A DNA stretch of 64,000 nt from Oceanococcus sp. HetDA_MAG_MS8 (GTDB lineage: Bacteria > Pseudomonadota > Gammaproteobacteria > Nevskiales > Oceanococcaceae): NCBI GenBank assembly GCA_019192445.1, contig JAHCMK010000003.1, positions 496,001 to 560,000 on the forward strand, given 5' to 3'. Made by a program: the position numbers and the translations under genes. The notes beneath the pieces were generated by a model. That model searched no databases, was not told the origin of the DNA, and saw only the letters and a program-made list of their open reading frames with translations. Shown here one piece after another: positions 34,142 through 43,591 of this stretch (position 1 is its first letter; each line of letters starts with the position of its first letter).

Positions 34142-35656
34142 ATGCAACGCCGTCAATTTATGCAAGCCGGCTTGGCCACTGCCGGCACCTTTGCTCTGGG
34201 CCAAGACTTTTGGAAGCACGCCTACGCGGCGCCCAGTCAGCCCGGCCCCAATCCTTTCGGTGAGCTCGTCGGGCCGGATGAAAACGGCCTGTACCTGCCG
34301 CCAGGCTTTACCGCTCGGCGCATCGCCAAAGCCTACGACCGCGTGCCACTGGCCAATGGCGGGGAGTCCAGTTATGTCTGGCATCGGGCGCCGGATGGGG
34401 GCGCCGTGTTTCCACAGCCCGACGGGGGCTGGATTTACGCCAGCAACTCCGAAATTCCCATTGTGGCCGACGAATGCCAAGACGGCCTGGATAACCCTTT
34501 CTGCGGCGAGCAGGGCGGTGTAGGCGCGGTGCGCTTCAATGCCCAGGGCGAAGTCATCGACGCTTATTCGGTGCTGCAAGGCACCAACAACAACTGTGCC
34601 GGTGGAGCCACGCCCTGGGGGACCTGGTTGTCCTGCGAGGAAAACTTCCTGGGTTTTGTTTACGAGTGCGACCCCACGGGATCGAATCCACCGCTGCGCT
34701 TGCCGGCCATGGGGCAGTTTTCTCATGAGGCAGCGGCTGTGGATCCTGTTGGCAAGGCCATTTATCTCACCGAAGATACCGGCGACGGTGCCTTCTTTCG
34801 CTTTATTCCAGCGGTATGGCCCGAAGGCGGTCGGCCGGATTTGACCGTGGGCGAATTGCAAGTGGCTGTGGTGGGGGATAACCCCGAAGTTCGCGTGCCC
34901 TACTCAGACACCATTCGCGAGATTCTGGAGCAGGTGCCCATCATCGACCCGCATGATTTCCCCTGGGATCAGGTCACCGGCAGCGTAGAAGAAACCCAGC
35001 CCGGCACGGTGCGCTGGATGACGGTGCCTAACCCGCTGGGTCTGCCCCTGGAGTGTCGTTATCAAATCCCCACGGCGGCGGTCTTTAAAGGCGGGGAAGG
35101 CTGCTGGTATGACAGCGGAATCGTGTATTTCACCACCAAGGGCACCAACCGGGTCTGGGCTTATGACACCCGCGCCGAGCGTGTCGACATCATCTACGAC
35201 GCTGCCGAACTGGGCGAAAGCGCCCCGCTCACCGGAGTGGACAACATCACCGTGCACCCCTTCAGTCATGACCTCTTCGTGGCCGAAGATGGAGGCAATA
35301 TGGAGCTGGTGATGATCACTCGTGATCGCACGGTGGCTCCCTTCCTGCGTTACCCCGTGCCGCACTCCGAGCTGGCTGGCCCGGCTTTTGACCCTTCTGG
35401 CACTCGCCTCTACATCGCCAGCCAGGCGAAACGCCATCGTGAAGACGAGAATGGTAACGAAGTTCGCGGTGAAATCTTTGAAATCACCGGGCCTTTCAAC
35501 CAGCGCGCGCTGGATGGCGACGACAGCGCCAGTAGTCGATTGGCTTCCACGGCGGCCGGTGGCAGTACCGCCTTATTGACCTTGGGAGGGCTCACCCTGG
35601 CGGGCTTAGCCAGCCGGATCGCGGCGAGTCCAGACGACGAAGCGGATGCTGGCTAA
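34142..35656 (+). CDS. PhoX-like (DUF839) protein exported by the Tat pathway
   Basis: A 504-residue protein starting at the ATG at 34142. The N-terminus MQRRQFMQAG is a twin-arginine signal, with cleavage expected after YAA near residue 30. The body is the DUF839/PhoX beta-propeller fold (WGTWLSCEENF, FSHEAAAVDP, YLTEDTGDGAFFRF, GVDNITVHP, AEDGGNMELV). PhoX enzymes are calcium/iron-dependent alkaline phosphatases. This shorter branch is annotated as PhoX family but phosphatase activity is not proven for it. A hydrophobic helix near 470-490 before the acidic end is unusual and could anchor the protein. Confidence 0.88.
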   Translation: MQRRQFMQAGLATAGTFALGQDFWKHAYAAPSQPGPNPFGELVGPDENGLYLPPGFTARRIAKAYDRVPLANGGESSYVWHRAPDGGAVFPQPDGGWIYASNSEIPIVADECQDGLDNPFCGEQGGVGAVRFNAQGEVIDAYSVLQGTNNNCAGGATPWGTWLSCEENFLGFVYECDPTGSNPPLRLPAMGQFSHEAAAVDPVGKAIYLTEDTGDGAFFRFIPAVWPEGGRPDLTVGELQVAVVGDNPEVRVPYSDTIREILEQVPIIDPHDFPWDQVTGSVEETQPGTVRWMTVPNPLGLPLECRYQIPTAAVFKGGEGCWYDSGIVYFTTKGTNRVWAYDTRAERVDIIYDAAELGESAPLTGVDNITVHPFSHDLFVAEDGGNMELVMITRDRTVAPFLRYPVPHSELAGPAFDPSGTRLYIASQAKRHREDENGNEVRGEIFEITGPFNQRALDGDDSASSRLASTAAGGSTALLTLGGLTLAGLASRIAASPDDEADAG

Positions 35657-35718
35657 CGCGGCTCTGAATCTGAACCCGGGAGACCATCCCGCCTGAATGG
35701 CGTGGTTTGCGAGCGTGT

Positions 35719-36852
35719 TTAGGGAGCCACCGGCAGTGTCAGCACGGGAACATGCTGCGCCCCACTGGCGGAGAGGTTGAGTCGCATCAAGGCAATCATC
35801 AGCGACAGAGTTTCTCGGCTGCTGCGATCTTTGCTGTGTACGCTGTACCAGTCACCGCCATAGGGGACGCTGATGGACGCGTCAGGGAGCTGCCGGGCCG
35901 AGCGTGTGATATTCAATAAGGGCGGCGAGCCAGAACCCTCAAGCGGCTGGTCAGTGGGCACCGATTGCGCCAAGTAGCGCATGGCTCCAAGCACAGATCG
36001 AGTGCGTACTCGCAAGGCGGGAGAGGGGCGGCTAAAGCGCTCTCCCGTTGGATCGATCTCATACTCGGTGAGGCCCTGCGGTAGCCCGAGGCTGACCAGA
36101 AGGTTCTGCAAGGTGGCATTACTTCGGGCTTCTGGGTGAATGTCGAGGAAATAATGTTGCACCGGCCGCATGATGCGAAACGCGTCGCTTCGGTCGTTGT
36201 AATGAAGCTGATAGCCAGCTTCGAGCGCGGCAAGATGGTCCGACAGCCCCAGGCTCGACCGCGGAAGCTCGGTGGACACGGGCTCCAGCCTTTGCTCCAC
36301 GGCGATATCTAGTACACCTTGCTGTTGCCAGTGCTCCAGTGCCTGGCTCACTGCGCCGAACGGCGTCTGGGCGCTGGAGCTGGCATCGGCGGGGTTGGGC
36401 AACTGGTTGAGCTGCTCCACCACGAGCTGCAGCACGGTCGACAGCCTCCAGCCCTCGCGATGGGCCAAATACATCACATCAATGGCGATGGGGGCCAACA
36501 GCTGACGCGTGAATTCCTGGTCTCGCTGGGGTGTCAGGGTGATTGTGGGGGACTCGGAATAGCGCAGCTGCACGCCAGGAGAATACAGCGTGGGTTCATC
36601 CGATAGCTCCGCCCCAGTGCCCATGCTGGCCTCAAACTGCATTTGCGTGGAGATGCCGCTGACGGCCAAAAACTCGGGCTCTTCGGCATGCCGCAAGCGC
36701 ACCAAGTTCAGCAAGAGTTCGCGCTGTTCACTCTGCTGGATGGCGCTGTTGTAGGCCAGCCTGGAGCCTTGCAGATTATCCGGCCCCTGGATGGCGCATG
36801 CGTTAAGAAGGAGCCCGCAGAGCAGGCTTCCATGGCTGAATAACGGCCTCAT
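35719..36852 (-). CDS. Lipoprotein of unknown function
   Basis: A 377-residue protein with a lipoprotein signal: basic start, hydrophobic core and LLLNAC with the lipidated cysteine at 19. The mature protein starts with a helical region (SEQRELLLNLVRLRHAEEPEFL) and mixes helical and beta stretches. It resembles uncharacterised proteobacterial lipoproteins of similar length, but I cannot name a domain. It follows the amidohydrolase gene by 12 bp on the same strand, so they are probably co-transcribed. Confidence 0.78.
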   Translation of the reverse strand: MRPLFSHGSLLCGLLLNACAIQGPDNLQGSRLAYNSAIQQSEQRELLLNLVRLRHAEEPEFLAVSGISTQMQFEASMGTGAELSDEPTLYSPGVQLRYSESPTITLTPQRDQEFTRQLLAPIAIDVMYLAHREGWRLSTVLQLVVEQLNQLPNPADASSSAQTPFGAVSQALEHWQQQGVLDIAVEQRLEPVSTELPRSSLGLSDHLAALEAGYQLHYNDRSDAFRIMRPVQHYFLDIHPEARSNATLQNLLVSLGLPQGLTEYEIDPTGERFSRPSPALRVRTRSVLGAMRYLAQSVPTDQPLEGSGSPPLLNITRSARQLPDASISVPYGGDWYSVHSKDRSSRETLSLMIALMRLNLSASGAQHVPVLTLPVAP

Positions 36853-36864
36853 GCGCGTGCTCGA

Positions 36865-38682
36865 TCAGGGGGCGTAATGGCCACCGAAGTGACGCACGGG
36901 TGACCACTCCGGCACAGCTTCGAGCTTGGGCGGTGCCAGCTGTTGGTAGGCATCGGTGGCATGCACCACCCGGCCGCCCACGACCGTGAGAACCGATTCG
37001 ATACCTGTGATCTCGGATTCGGGCACGTCAAAGTAGTCTTTGGATAGCAGGGCAAAGTCGGCAAATTGACCGGGCGCCAAACGGCCTTTTTGGTCCTCTT
37101 CGCTGGAAAACCAGGCGCTGCCTACGGTGTAGAGATACAAGGCCTCGGCGCGACTGAGTTGGTTTTTCTCGTTCAGCAGCGGCGTGCCGCCCATGCTTTG
37201 GCCGGTAATCAGCCAGGCCAATGCTGTCCAAGGGTTGTAATTGGAAACCCGCGTGGCATCGGAGCCCGCTCCCACCGGCAGACCCACATCGAGCATGGCA
37301 CGCAACGGGGGGGCGTTACCCGTTTTCCGCTCCCCGTAGCGCTCCTGAAAGTACTCCCCGGCAAAGGCCATGCGGCTTTGGATGGCGATGCCGCCGCCGA
37401 GCTTATGGATTCGCTGGATGTTCTTCTTGGAGATGGTTTCTGCATGGTCGATGGCCCAGCGCAGGCCCGCTAGAGGGGTGCGCTGGTTGACCTTCTCCAG
37501 TACCACCAGAATGCGCGATACCGATTCGTTATATGTGGCATGGATGCGGAAGGGCCAGCGGTTCTTGACCAGGTCGCTCATGATCTCTTCCAGATCACGC
37601 TCCATGGCCTGGGTTTGTTCGGGGCGATCGGCCATAAAGTTTTCAAAGTCGCCTGCCGACCAAGCCAAAAACTCGCCGCCGCCCTCCATCTCAAAGCCGT
37701 GATGAAGAGCGTCATGATCGTCCATGCCGGGAACGGTAATGGTCATCCAGTCGCGAAAGTCCTGAGCTTCGCGTCCCGGCTTTTGCGGGAAGAGGTAATA
37801 GGACACGCGCAGCGGCAGTTCACCGAGTTCAGCCAGAGCAAAACTGCCGGTGTAATTTTTGGGAAAGACATGGCCGCCACCGCCAGCGTCAATAGCAGAG
37901 GTCATGCCAAAACGGCTGAGCTCTGCATAAAACTGCCGGGTGGAGTTGATTTGTTCCTCGGCCGTTAAATGCGGCAGCTGGGCAATGGTGGAGTACAGGA
38001 TGGTGGGGTTGGGGTCGGCAATGAGCACGCCGGTGGGGTTGCCTTCGGCATCGCGCTCATAGCGTGCTCCGGCGGGGTCCGGCGTGTTGGCGTCGATGCC
38101 CAGGGCATCCATGCCGGCCTGGTTTAAAAACCCGCGGCTGTAGAGGTAGAGCACAAAAACCGGGGTCTCTGGGGCGGCTGCATTGAGTTCGGCAATGCTG
38201 GGGAAGCGCCGCTCCTCAAATTGAAAAGGGGACCAGCCGCCAATCACGCGCACCCACTGTCCTTCGGGGGTGCGCTGGGCTTGCTCGCGGATCATCTCCA
38301 AGCCCAGCTTGAGCGAGGGGACTCCCTCCCAGCGCAGCTCCAGGTTGTAAAAGCGGCCCCCGCGAACAGCGTGAATATGGGAATCATTCAGGCCCGGAAT
38401 GACCCGGCGTTGCTCTGCGTCGATGACGCGGGTGCTTTCCTTGGCCAAACCCAGGATGAGCTTGTTATCGCCGACCCGGGTGATCACACCATCACGTACA
38501 GCAAAGGCTTGAGCGCTGGGTTGGGCCGGATTCTGGGTGGTGACCTTGGCGTTGTGAATGATCAGCTCAGGAGCGGGGATGGCGACCCCGTCCAGTACTG
38601 AGCCATTTGCGATTGTGCTGCCAGCGAGGGTGCCAAGTGCGATGCCCGAAAGCAGCCGTAGCCATGGAGATAGGTGGCGCAT
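36865..38682 (-). CDS. Exported metal-dependent amidohydrolase (YtcJ-like)
   Basis: A 605-residue protein with a signal peptide (residues 1-26), followed by the amidohydrolase-3 fold. The metal ligands are His102 and His104 in NDSHIHA; further conserved regions are RWAIDHAET and GSDATRVSNYNPW. The YtcJ group hydrolyses C-N bonds in cyclic or amide substrates; the true substrate is unknown. The ATG at 38682 has AGGAG 8 bases upstream. The gene lies between the isochorismatase-like gene and the lipoprotein gene on the same strand, and all three products carry export signals. Confidence 0.9.
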   Translation of the reverse strand: MRHLSPWLRLLSGIALGTLAGSTIANGSVLDGVAIPAPELIIHNAKVTTQNPAQPSAQAFAVRDGVITRVGDNKLILGLAKESTRVIDAEQRRVIPGLNDSHIHAVRGGRFYNLELRWEGVPSLKLGLEMIREQAQRTPEGQWVRVIGGWSPFQFEERRFPSIAELNAAAPETPVFVLYLYSRGFLNQAGMDALGIDANTPDPAGARYERDAEGNPTGVLIADPNPTILYSTIAQLPHLTAEEQINSTRQFYAELSRFGMTSAIDAGGGGHVFPKNYTGSFALAELGELPLRVSYYLFPQKPGREAQDFRDWMTITVPGMDDHDALHHGFEMEGGGEFLAWSAGDFENFMADRPEQTQAMERDLEEIMSDLVKNRWPFRIHATYNESVSRILVVLEKVNQRTPLAGLRWAIDHAETISKKNIQRIHKLGGGIAIQSRMAFAGEYFQERYGERKTGNAPPLRAMLDVGLPVGAGSDATRVSNYNPWTALAWLITGQSMGGTPLLNEKNQLSRAEALYLYTVGSAWFSSEEDQKGRLAPGQFADFALLSKDYFDVPESEITGIESVLTVVGGRVVHATDAYQQLAPPKLEAVPEWSPVRHFGGHYAP

Positions 38683-38713
38683 GCGGAAGACTCCTGGGGG
38701 TGAAGTAGTGGAG

Positions 38714-38739
38714 ACGGAGTGCGCTTTGGCGCACTCCGT
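38714..38739. other. Perfect 11 bp intergenic hairpin
   Basis: Stem 38714-38724 with 38729-38739 and a TTTG loop, located between the isochorismatase-like gene and the amidohydrolase gene. There is no T run on either strand, so it is not a classical terminator; it may stabilise or process the mRNA between the two genes. Confidence 0.6.
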
Positions 38740-38755
38740 CGTAGTCGTCAACGTA

Positions 38756-39481
38756 CTACTGGCCTTCTTTGGCGCCAAACATTTCTTTGGCGTAGATGAT
38801 GCCCAGGCCATAGCCGCCGCCGTGCTCTTTGGCAATGCCGGTCACGACGTCATAGGTGTCGGTACGGGCCCAATCCCGCTGCAGCTCCAGCAGGTACTGC
38901 AACCAGGTGATGGGCACAGCTCCGGCTTGGACCATGCGCTGGACGGCCATGTTGTGTGCATCATCACTGACTCCGCCCGAGGCGTCGGTGACAAAGTACA
39001 CCTCGTAGCCTTGATCCAGCGCGGAGAGCACCGGCCCGACTCCGCAGACTTCGGTCCAGAGTGCGGCAATGACCACCTTCTTACGACCAATCCTGTTCAC
39101 TTCCTTTGTAATCCGGGGGTCTTCCCAGGTGTTCATGGTGGTGCGATCGATGGGGGTTTGCTCCGGAAAGACCGCCTTAAGCTCCGGAAACAACGGGCCG
39201 GAGAAGGAATCTTCAGCCACCGTGGTCAAAATCGTGGGCACGTTAAAAGCCTTGGCTGACTTCGCCAGCCCGGTGACGTTGTTGCGCAATTCCACAATAT
39301 CGATGGACTTGGTGGCAAAGGCCATTTGCGGCTGATGGTCGATCAGAATCAGGGAGTGGTTGTCTGGGCTAAGAAGATCGTTCGAGGGAACGGGCTTGGC
39401 TTTGGCGGCATGAGTGGGAGCGCTGAGGGAGGCGACGAGGACGGCCGCGAGCAGCGTGTGTGGCAGAGAGAGTTTCAACAT
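38756..39481 (-). CDS. Exported isochorismatase-like (YcaC-type) hydrolase
   Basis: A 241-residue cysteine hydrolase. The catalytic Asp48 is in LILIDHQPQM and the nucleophile Cys146 in TEVCG; the lysine expected between them lies in the PEQTPIDRTTMN region or near it and is not obvious. A signal peptide (about residues 1-26, THAAKA) precedes the domain, which is unusual because YcaC proteins are cytoplasmic. The second of two adjacent ATG codons (39481) has GGAG at the better distance. Divergent from a LysR regulator 120 bp away. Confidence 0.88.
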   Translation of the reverse strand: MLKLSLPHTLLAAVLVASLSAPTHAAKAKPVPSNDLLSPDNHSLILIDHQPQMAFATKSIDIVELRNNVTGLAKSAKAFNVPTILTTVAEDSFSGPLFPELKAVFPEQTPIDRTTMNTWEDPRITKEVNRIGRKKVVIAALWTEVCGVGPVLSALDQGYEVYFVTDASGGVSDDAHNMAVQRMVQAGAVPITWLQYLLELQRDWARTDTYDVVTGIAKEHGGGYGLGIIYAKEMFGAKEGQ

Positions 39482-39531
39482 CATGTACTCCGGTGAAGGG
39501 CTGAGTTCAGGGGGGCTGAACGACGTCACAT

Positions 39532-39604
39532 GATTGTGTATATAGTCTTAATCAAAGACAATCCGGCAAAATAAAAACATTATGTATCCATTTCGGAGAC
39601 AATC
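39532..39604. promoter_or_regulatory. Divergent promoter region with LysR-type operator candidate
   Basis: The AT-rich gap between the isochorismatase-like gene (-) and the LysR gene (+). The dyad GTCTT-N5-AAGAC at 39545-39559 contains the T-N11-A pattern of LysR boxes. It lies inside a wider dyad GATTGT (39532) / GACAATC (39557). A second GACAATC sits at 39598-39604, against the LysR start codon. Confidence 0.55.
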
Positions 39605-40516
39605 ATGGATCGAATTGACAGCCTGCGGGCCTTTGTCCAGGTGGTTGATCGCGGCGGCTTCGCAGCGGCGGCTCGAGAAATGGGGCTGTCGCGTTCGGCG
39701 GTCAACAAAGCGGTGGTGGCCCTGGAAGAGGAGCTTGGTACGCAGCTGCTCACCCGGAGTACCCGGCGGGTTGTCCCTACGGACGTTGGTTTGGCTTTTT
39801 ATGATCGCGCACAGGTGCTCTTGAACGATTTCGATGAGTCTTTTGCGTCCATCCGGGAGCGCTCTTCCACGCCGCAGGGCACCTTACGCATTAATGCCCC
39901 CATGTCATTTTCAACCTCCCATCTCTCCGGAATCGTGGTCGAGTTCATGGAGAGGTATCCCCAGGTTCACGTGGAACTCAGCCTGAATGACCGCTTCGTG
40001 GACCCTATCGAAGAAGGTTTTGATGTCACGGTGCGGGTTGGGGCTCCACGCGTGAGCACCAGTTTAATTTCGCGCGATGTGGCTCTCGCCAAGCGAATCT
40101 TGTGTGCCGCTCCGGGGTATCTACAGCGATATGGGGCACCGACCACTCCCGCTGAGCTTAAACATCATCGGTGCCTGCACTATGGCTATCAGGCCAGTGG
40201 TAGCCAATGGCGCTTGTACCGCGCCGGAGAGGAGCGGGTGGCCACCATTTCGTGTGTGATGTGGGCCAATAACGGCGAAATGCTTAGGGACGCCGCCATT
40301 GGCGAGCAAGGAATTGTCCTGCTGCCAACTTTCGTGGTCAGCAAGGCCCTGGCGCAAGGAGAGTTGGTACGTCTTATGCCGGACTATGAGGCCAGTGCAT
40401 TGACGGTCAGCGCTTTGTATCCCCGGCATCGACACTTATCGCCCAAAGTCCGTTTGTTCGTGGATTTGCTTGCGCAGCGCTTAGCCAAGCACGCAGGAGG
40501 GGCTTTCGAGGTCTAG
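39605..40516 (+). CDS. LysR family transcriptional regulator
   Basis: A 303-residue regulator. The winged HTH is at the N-terminus (IDSLRAFVQVVDRGGFAAAAREMGLSRSAVNKAVVALEEELG...), then a linker helix and the two-lobed effector domain (about 90-300) with the DVTVRVG segment. It belongs to the large DsdC/CrgA-like branch close to general LysR regulators. Divergent orientation and the operator candidate in the gap suggest that it controls the isochorismatase-like gene, and perhaps the amidohydrolase and lipoprotein behind it. The inducer is unknown. Confidence 0.93.
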   Translation: MDRIDSLRAFVQVVDRGGFAAAAREMGLSRSAVNKAVVALEEELGTQLLTRSTRRVVPTDVGLAFYDRAQVLLNDFDESFASIRERSSTPQGTLRINAPMSFSTSHLSGIVVEFMERYPQVHVELSLNDRFVDPIEEGFDVTVRVGAPRVSTSLISRDVALAKRILCAAPGYLQRYGAPTTPAELKHHRCLHYGYQASGSQWRLYRAGEERVATISCVMWANNGEMLRDAAIGEQGIVLLPTFVVSKALAQGELVRLMPDYEASALTVSALYPRHRHLSPKVRLFVDLLAQRLAKHAGGAFEV

Positions 40517-40615
40517 CTGGGATGGGCCAGACATAAAATCGCCACGGACGCTCTCCCGGCGCAATCCTGCTGGGCCCTCGGCGTTTGGACGGCGGCCCTG
40601 GGAATGGAGTCTGCA

Positions 40616-40647
40616 AAGAAAAAGCCGGCGGATGATCCGCCGGCTTT
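40616..40647 (-). terminator. Rho-independent terminator of propeller paralogue 2
   Basis: A 12-13 bp stem (40621-40632 with 40636-40647) with a T run on the minus strand (TTTTTC). It lies 26 bp downstream of the stop of the minus-strand gene and could also act on the LysR transcript. Confidence 0.9.
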
Positions 40648-40672
40648 GGACTGTGTGTGCTTGGGACCGCGA

Positions 40673-43591
40673 CTAACGGCGCGCGCGCCGCCGCAATCCG
40701 AATAGGGCCAGCAGGGCCAAGCCAGCAAAGCCAATCGCGCCACCCTTTGCGGAGCGGGCGAGTCGGTTGGCTTGACGGGCCTCTTCCAGTGGGTCGCGCA
40801 GCATACGGGCATCGGCCGGGAACTCGTAGGTCCAGATGTGGCGGCCATACAGTGACGCGAAGAGCTTGTTGGGGTTGCCAGGTTGCAGTTTGATCTGGCT
40901 CACCGGCGCCTTGGGCAAACCTTCGCCGAGCGGGGCCCAGTTGCTGCCCTGAAGATCGCTGCTGATGAATACGCCAAAGTCCGTGGCGACCAGCAACTGC
41001 TGGTCACGCTGCAGGATGTAGTTCACCGGCACCTTGGGCAAATTGCCTTGGATGCTCACAAAGCTTTCGCCGGCGTCGGTGGACATGAAGAGATTGCCGG
41101 CATCTACTTGCGGATCTTCTGGGTTTTGGTCGCCAAACACGCCGGGCCCCCGCATTTCCGAGTCGTAGCCATGCAGGCCGATATAGACCGTGAAGGGGTC
41201 ATCATGGTTGATCTCCACGGCTCCGATGAAACGGTTGGGTAGACCCGCCGCGGTGGCATCGTGCCAGCCGTTAGGAGTTCCGGCCTGCGGCGGCTGACGA
41301 CCGCCCACATTGGTGGCGATCTTGTTCTGGAAGCCCGTGTCATTGGTGGTGACCCCGCAGTCACCACAGGCGCCCACATAGATGGCATCGCCATGTACGT
41401 CGCCGAAACGGGCGGTAAACAGCACTTCGGTGCGTGGGTTCACACCCAGCCTGTATACCTCGTTCCAGGTTCCACTGGTCACGTTGGGGGCATCCAAGGT
41501 TTCAAACACTTGGTTGGCCAAGGTAATCATGTGGTTGGAGTCCAGCGGGTCCATGGAGAACCAGTTGGCGAAGTTCACCCGGGCATAGGGTGGGTCGATG
41601 AAGGTGGCGCTGGCGCCGCGATCGGTGGTGCGGCGCAGGCCACCGTTCTGGGTTTCCGTGTAAGCAATATCGGAATTGTCCGGGTCCACTTCGGCGTAAA
41701 AGCCGTCGGCACCAAAATCCATAAAGGAGAAGCCGGTGTCGGGCTCGATGTGACCGGAGCCGTTGTCCTGAAGGCCAAACCAAACGGTGCCATCTTTGGC
41801 CACAGCGTGCCCGTAAGGCAGCAGCGTGTAAAAGCCGTCATTGGCACCGAGGCCCCAGCCTTGTTGGTTCAGCGGGGCGCCAGGCAGGGCGCACTGCCGG
41901 TTGACACCGCCGTCATGACCGACGAACAGGCAGACACCGCCGTCGCCAGTGGGCACCCAAACGCCGTCATGCTGGTCGGGATGAACGGTGAGATCTGCCC
42001 CCGTGGCTGAGAAGTAGTAGGAAATATTTTGGAAGTCCTGCGGGGACTGAGCCTGCAAGATACCGTTCAAAGGCTGCTCAACAAGGTTTTGGAACAGCTC
42101 CTCGAAGCCGTAAACCATCCGTGTAGGAATGCCCAATACCGGTACCGCGCGAGTGGGGTCTGGGCGAACCCACATGTTGAACCAGGCCTGTAGGCCGGGT
42201 GGAATCAGAGCCGTGAAGGGGCCTGGTACTGAAGAAAGCTCCAACTGATCGGCCATGCGAATCCAATTACTGCCGAAGTCTGAGCTGACGTAGATACCGT
42301 TTGATAGACCGCCTAGGGGCGATTCGGGCAGGATCAGGCTGATCGGAGCGTCGAGAGGATAGCTCTCCCCCTGCAGGAGCTTGGCGTCCTGCACGATGGC
42401 GTAAACGTAATCATGGTCCTGCAAGGGGCCACTCGCTACGCCCATTTCAATCCGGCCAATGCGTTCTTGCTCGGCAAAGCCCATACCGGTGAGCGGGTCC
42501 ACCGTAGGCAGGTCCAGCCGCTCAAAGCTGCCCACTTGGCCGGTTCCGGAGCGGTACAAACCGTTGGAGGGCGATTTCGGGGTGACGCCATCGGGGTAGA
42601 ACTGGCTCCCGGCACGCCAGCCCACAGCGGCCAAGACCGGGCAGCCGGTATTCCGGCAAACGAAATCGTTCACACCTCCCGGTGCTTTTACCACTACGTC
42701 GGAAACCACATTGGCCAGGGCGCAGGGGGTGCTGCGGTCGATATTGCCGGCGCACTCTGGCGTCGTGGGTAAGGCCACATTGGTGAAGCTGCGGCCGGCA
42801 TCTTCGGAGCGATAGAGGCCCACGCTTGAGGCAATGTACAAAATGTTGGGGTTGCCAGGGTCGGTGGCCGTATTGAACACCAGTACGTCATCCGGGAAGC
42901 CCTCAGAGCGGGTCCAGGTGAGGCCCAGATCATTACTCCAGAAAGCGCCGAGGCCGGCGAAAGCACCGGTGCTCATGGTGGAATCACCACCGGCGGAGAC
43001 GATGGTGCCGCCGCCTGCGGGGGTCCAGATCACGCCGCCATTGGTTTGCGTAGGCAGGTTGTCGCCGATGCTCACCCAGTAATCGCCCAGCGTGCGAACA
43101 TCGCCATCGCGGGCTTCGCTCATCCAGATGCCGCCGCTGCCGGGGGCAGCAAACAAGCGCTTAGCAACTGGGTCATAGGCCAGTTCGTCCACGCGACCGG
43201 CGTATTTGAGTAGGTTGGTGTCTGGCAGTGGAGCGGCGCCCAGGGTTTGTGCCAAGCCGCTGGCAATCAAAGGGCCCACGCCATACTGCTGCCAACGTCC
43301 ACCCGTGCCTCTCACCAGCGATTTTTGCGCTTCCAGGGCTTGGGTTTGCTCGTAGGCTTTGAGCTTGGCTCCGGGCGGCGGGAAGTTGGCTTCGCCAGCG
43401 CGGGCATCAAACCGCTGCATTTTTTCGAGCGGGTTTTCTGCCTCGCCCTCCATTTCATATTCGGAGTAGCTTGCGCCCTCGCAGAGGCGGCCGCCGCCGC
43501 TGCAGTCTAGCGTTTGCTGGTGCCAGTAGAGGATGCTGCCAACTACAGACAGCACGCCGAAGCCAGCCAAGCTGGCAATGGATGTTTTCAC
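40673..43591 (-). CDS. Large secreted Asp-box beta-propeller protein, paralogue 2
   Basis: A 972-residue protein from the GTG at 43591 (GGAG 7 bases upstream). A signal-anchor segment (about 4-24) is followed by the short motif LDCSGGGRLC with two cysteines. Asp-box motifs include SNDLGLTW, SEDAGRSF, SSDFGSNW, STDAGESF and SSDLQGSNW; HDGGVNRQ and FGLQDNGSGHIEPDTG are conserved family blocks. The tail SAKGGAI, hydrophobic helix, LRRRARR resembles GlyGly-CTERM. It is clearly a tandem duplicate of paralogue 3: the C-terminal halves are nearly identical in protein sequence. Function unknown. Confidence 0.85.
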   Translation of the reverse strand: MKTSIASLAGFGVLSVVGSILYWHQQTLDCSGGGRLCEGASYSEYEMEGEAENPLEKMQRFDARAGEANFPPPGAKLKAYEQTQALEAQKSLVRGTGGRWQQYGVGPLIASGLAQTLGAAPLPDTNLLKYAGRVDELAYDPVAKRLFAAPGSGGIWMSEARDGDVRTLGDYWVSIGDNLPTQTNGGVIWTPAGGGTIVSAGGDSTMSTGAFAGLGAFWSNDLGLTWTRSEGFPDDVLVFNTATDPGNPNILYIASSVGLYRSEDAGRSFTNVALPTTPECAGNIDRSTPCALANVVSDVVVKAPGGVNDFVCRNTGCPVLAAVGWRAGSQFYPDGVTPKSPSNGLYRSGTGQVGSFERLDLPTVDPLTGMGFAEQERIGRIEMGVASGPLQDHDYVYAIVQDAKLLQGESYPLDAPISLILPESPLGGLSNGIYVSSDFGSNWIRMADQLELSSVPGPFTALIPPGLQAWFNMWVRPDPTRAVPVLGIPTRMVYGFEELFQNLVEQPLNGILQAQSPQDFQNISYYFSATGADLTVHPDQHDGVWVPTGDGGVCLFVGHDGGVNRQCALPGAPLNQQGWGLGANDGFYTLLPYGHAVAKDGTVWFGLQDNGSGHIEPDTGFSFMDFGADGFYAEVDPDNSDIAYTETQNGGLRRTTDRGASATFIDPPYARVNFANWFSMDPLDSNHMITLANQVFETLDAPNVTSGTWNEVYRLGVNPRTEVLFTARFGDVHGDAIYVGACGDCGVTTNDTGFQNKIATNVGGRQPPQAGTPNGWHDATAAGLPNRFIGAVEINHDDPFTVYIGLHGYDSEMRGPGVFGDQNPEDPQVDAGNLFMSTDAGESFVSIQGNLPKVPVNYILQRDQQLLVATDFGVFISSDLQGSNWAPLGEGLPKAPVSQIKLQPGNPNKLFASLYGRHIWTYEFPADARMLRDPLEEARQANRLARSAKGGAIGFAGLALLALFGLRRRARR

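Noticed and set aside
39965-39977. GTTCACGTGGAAC resembling half of a parS site
   Set aside because: The left arm is one base short of the parS palindrome and the sequence lies inside the coding region of the LysR gene (PQVHVEL), where it is explained by codons.
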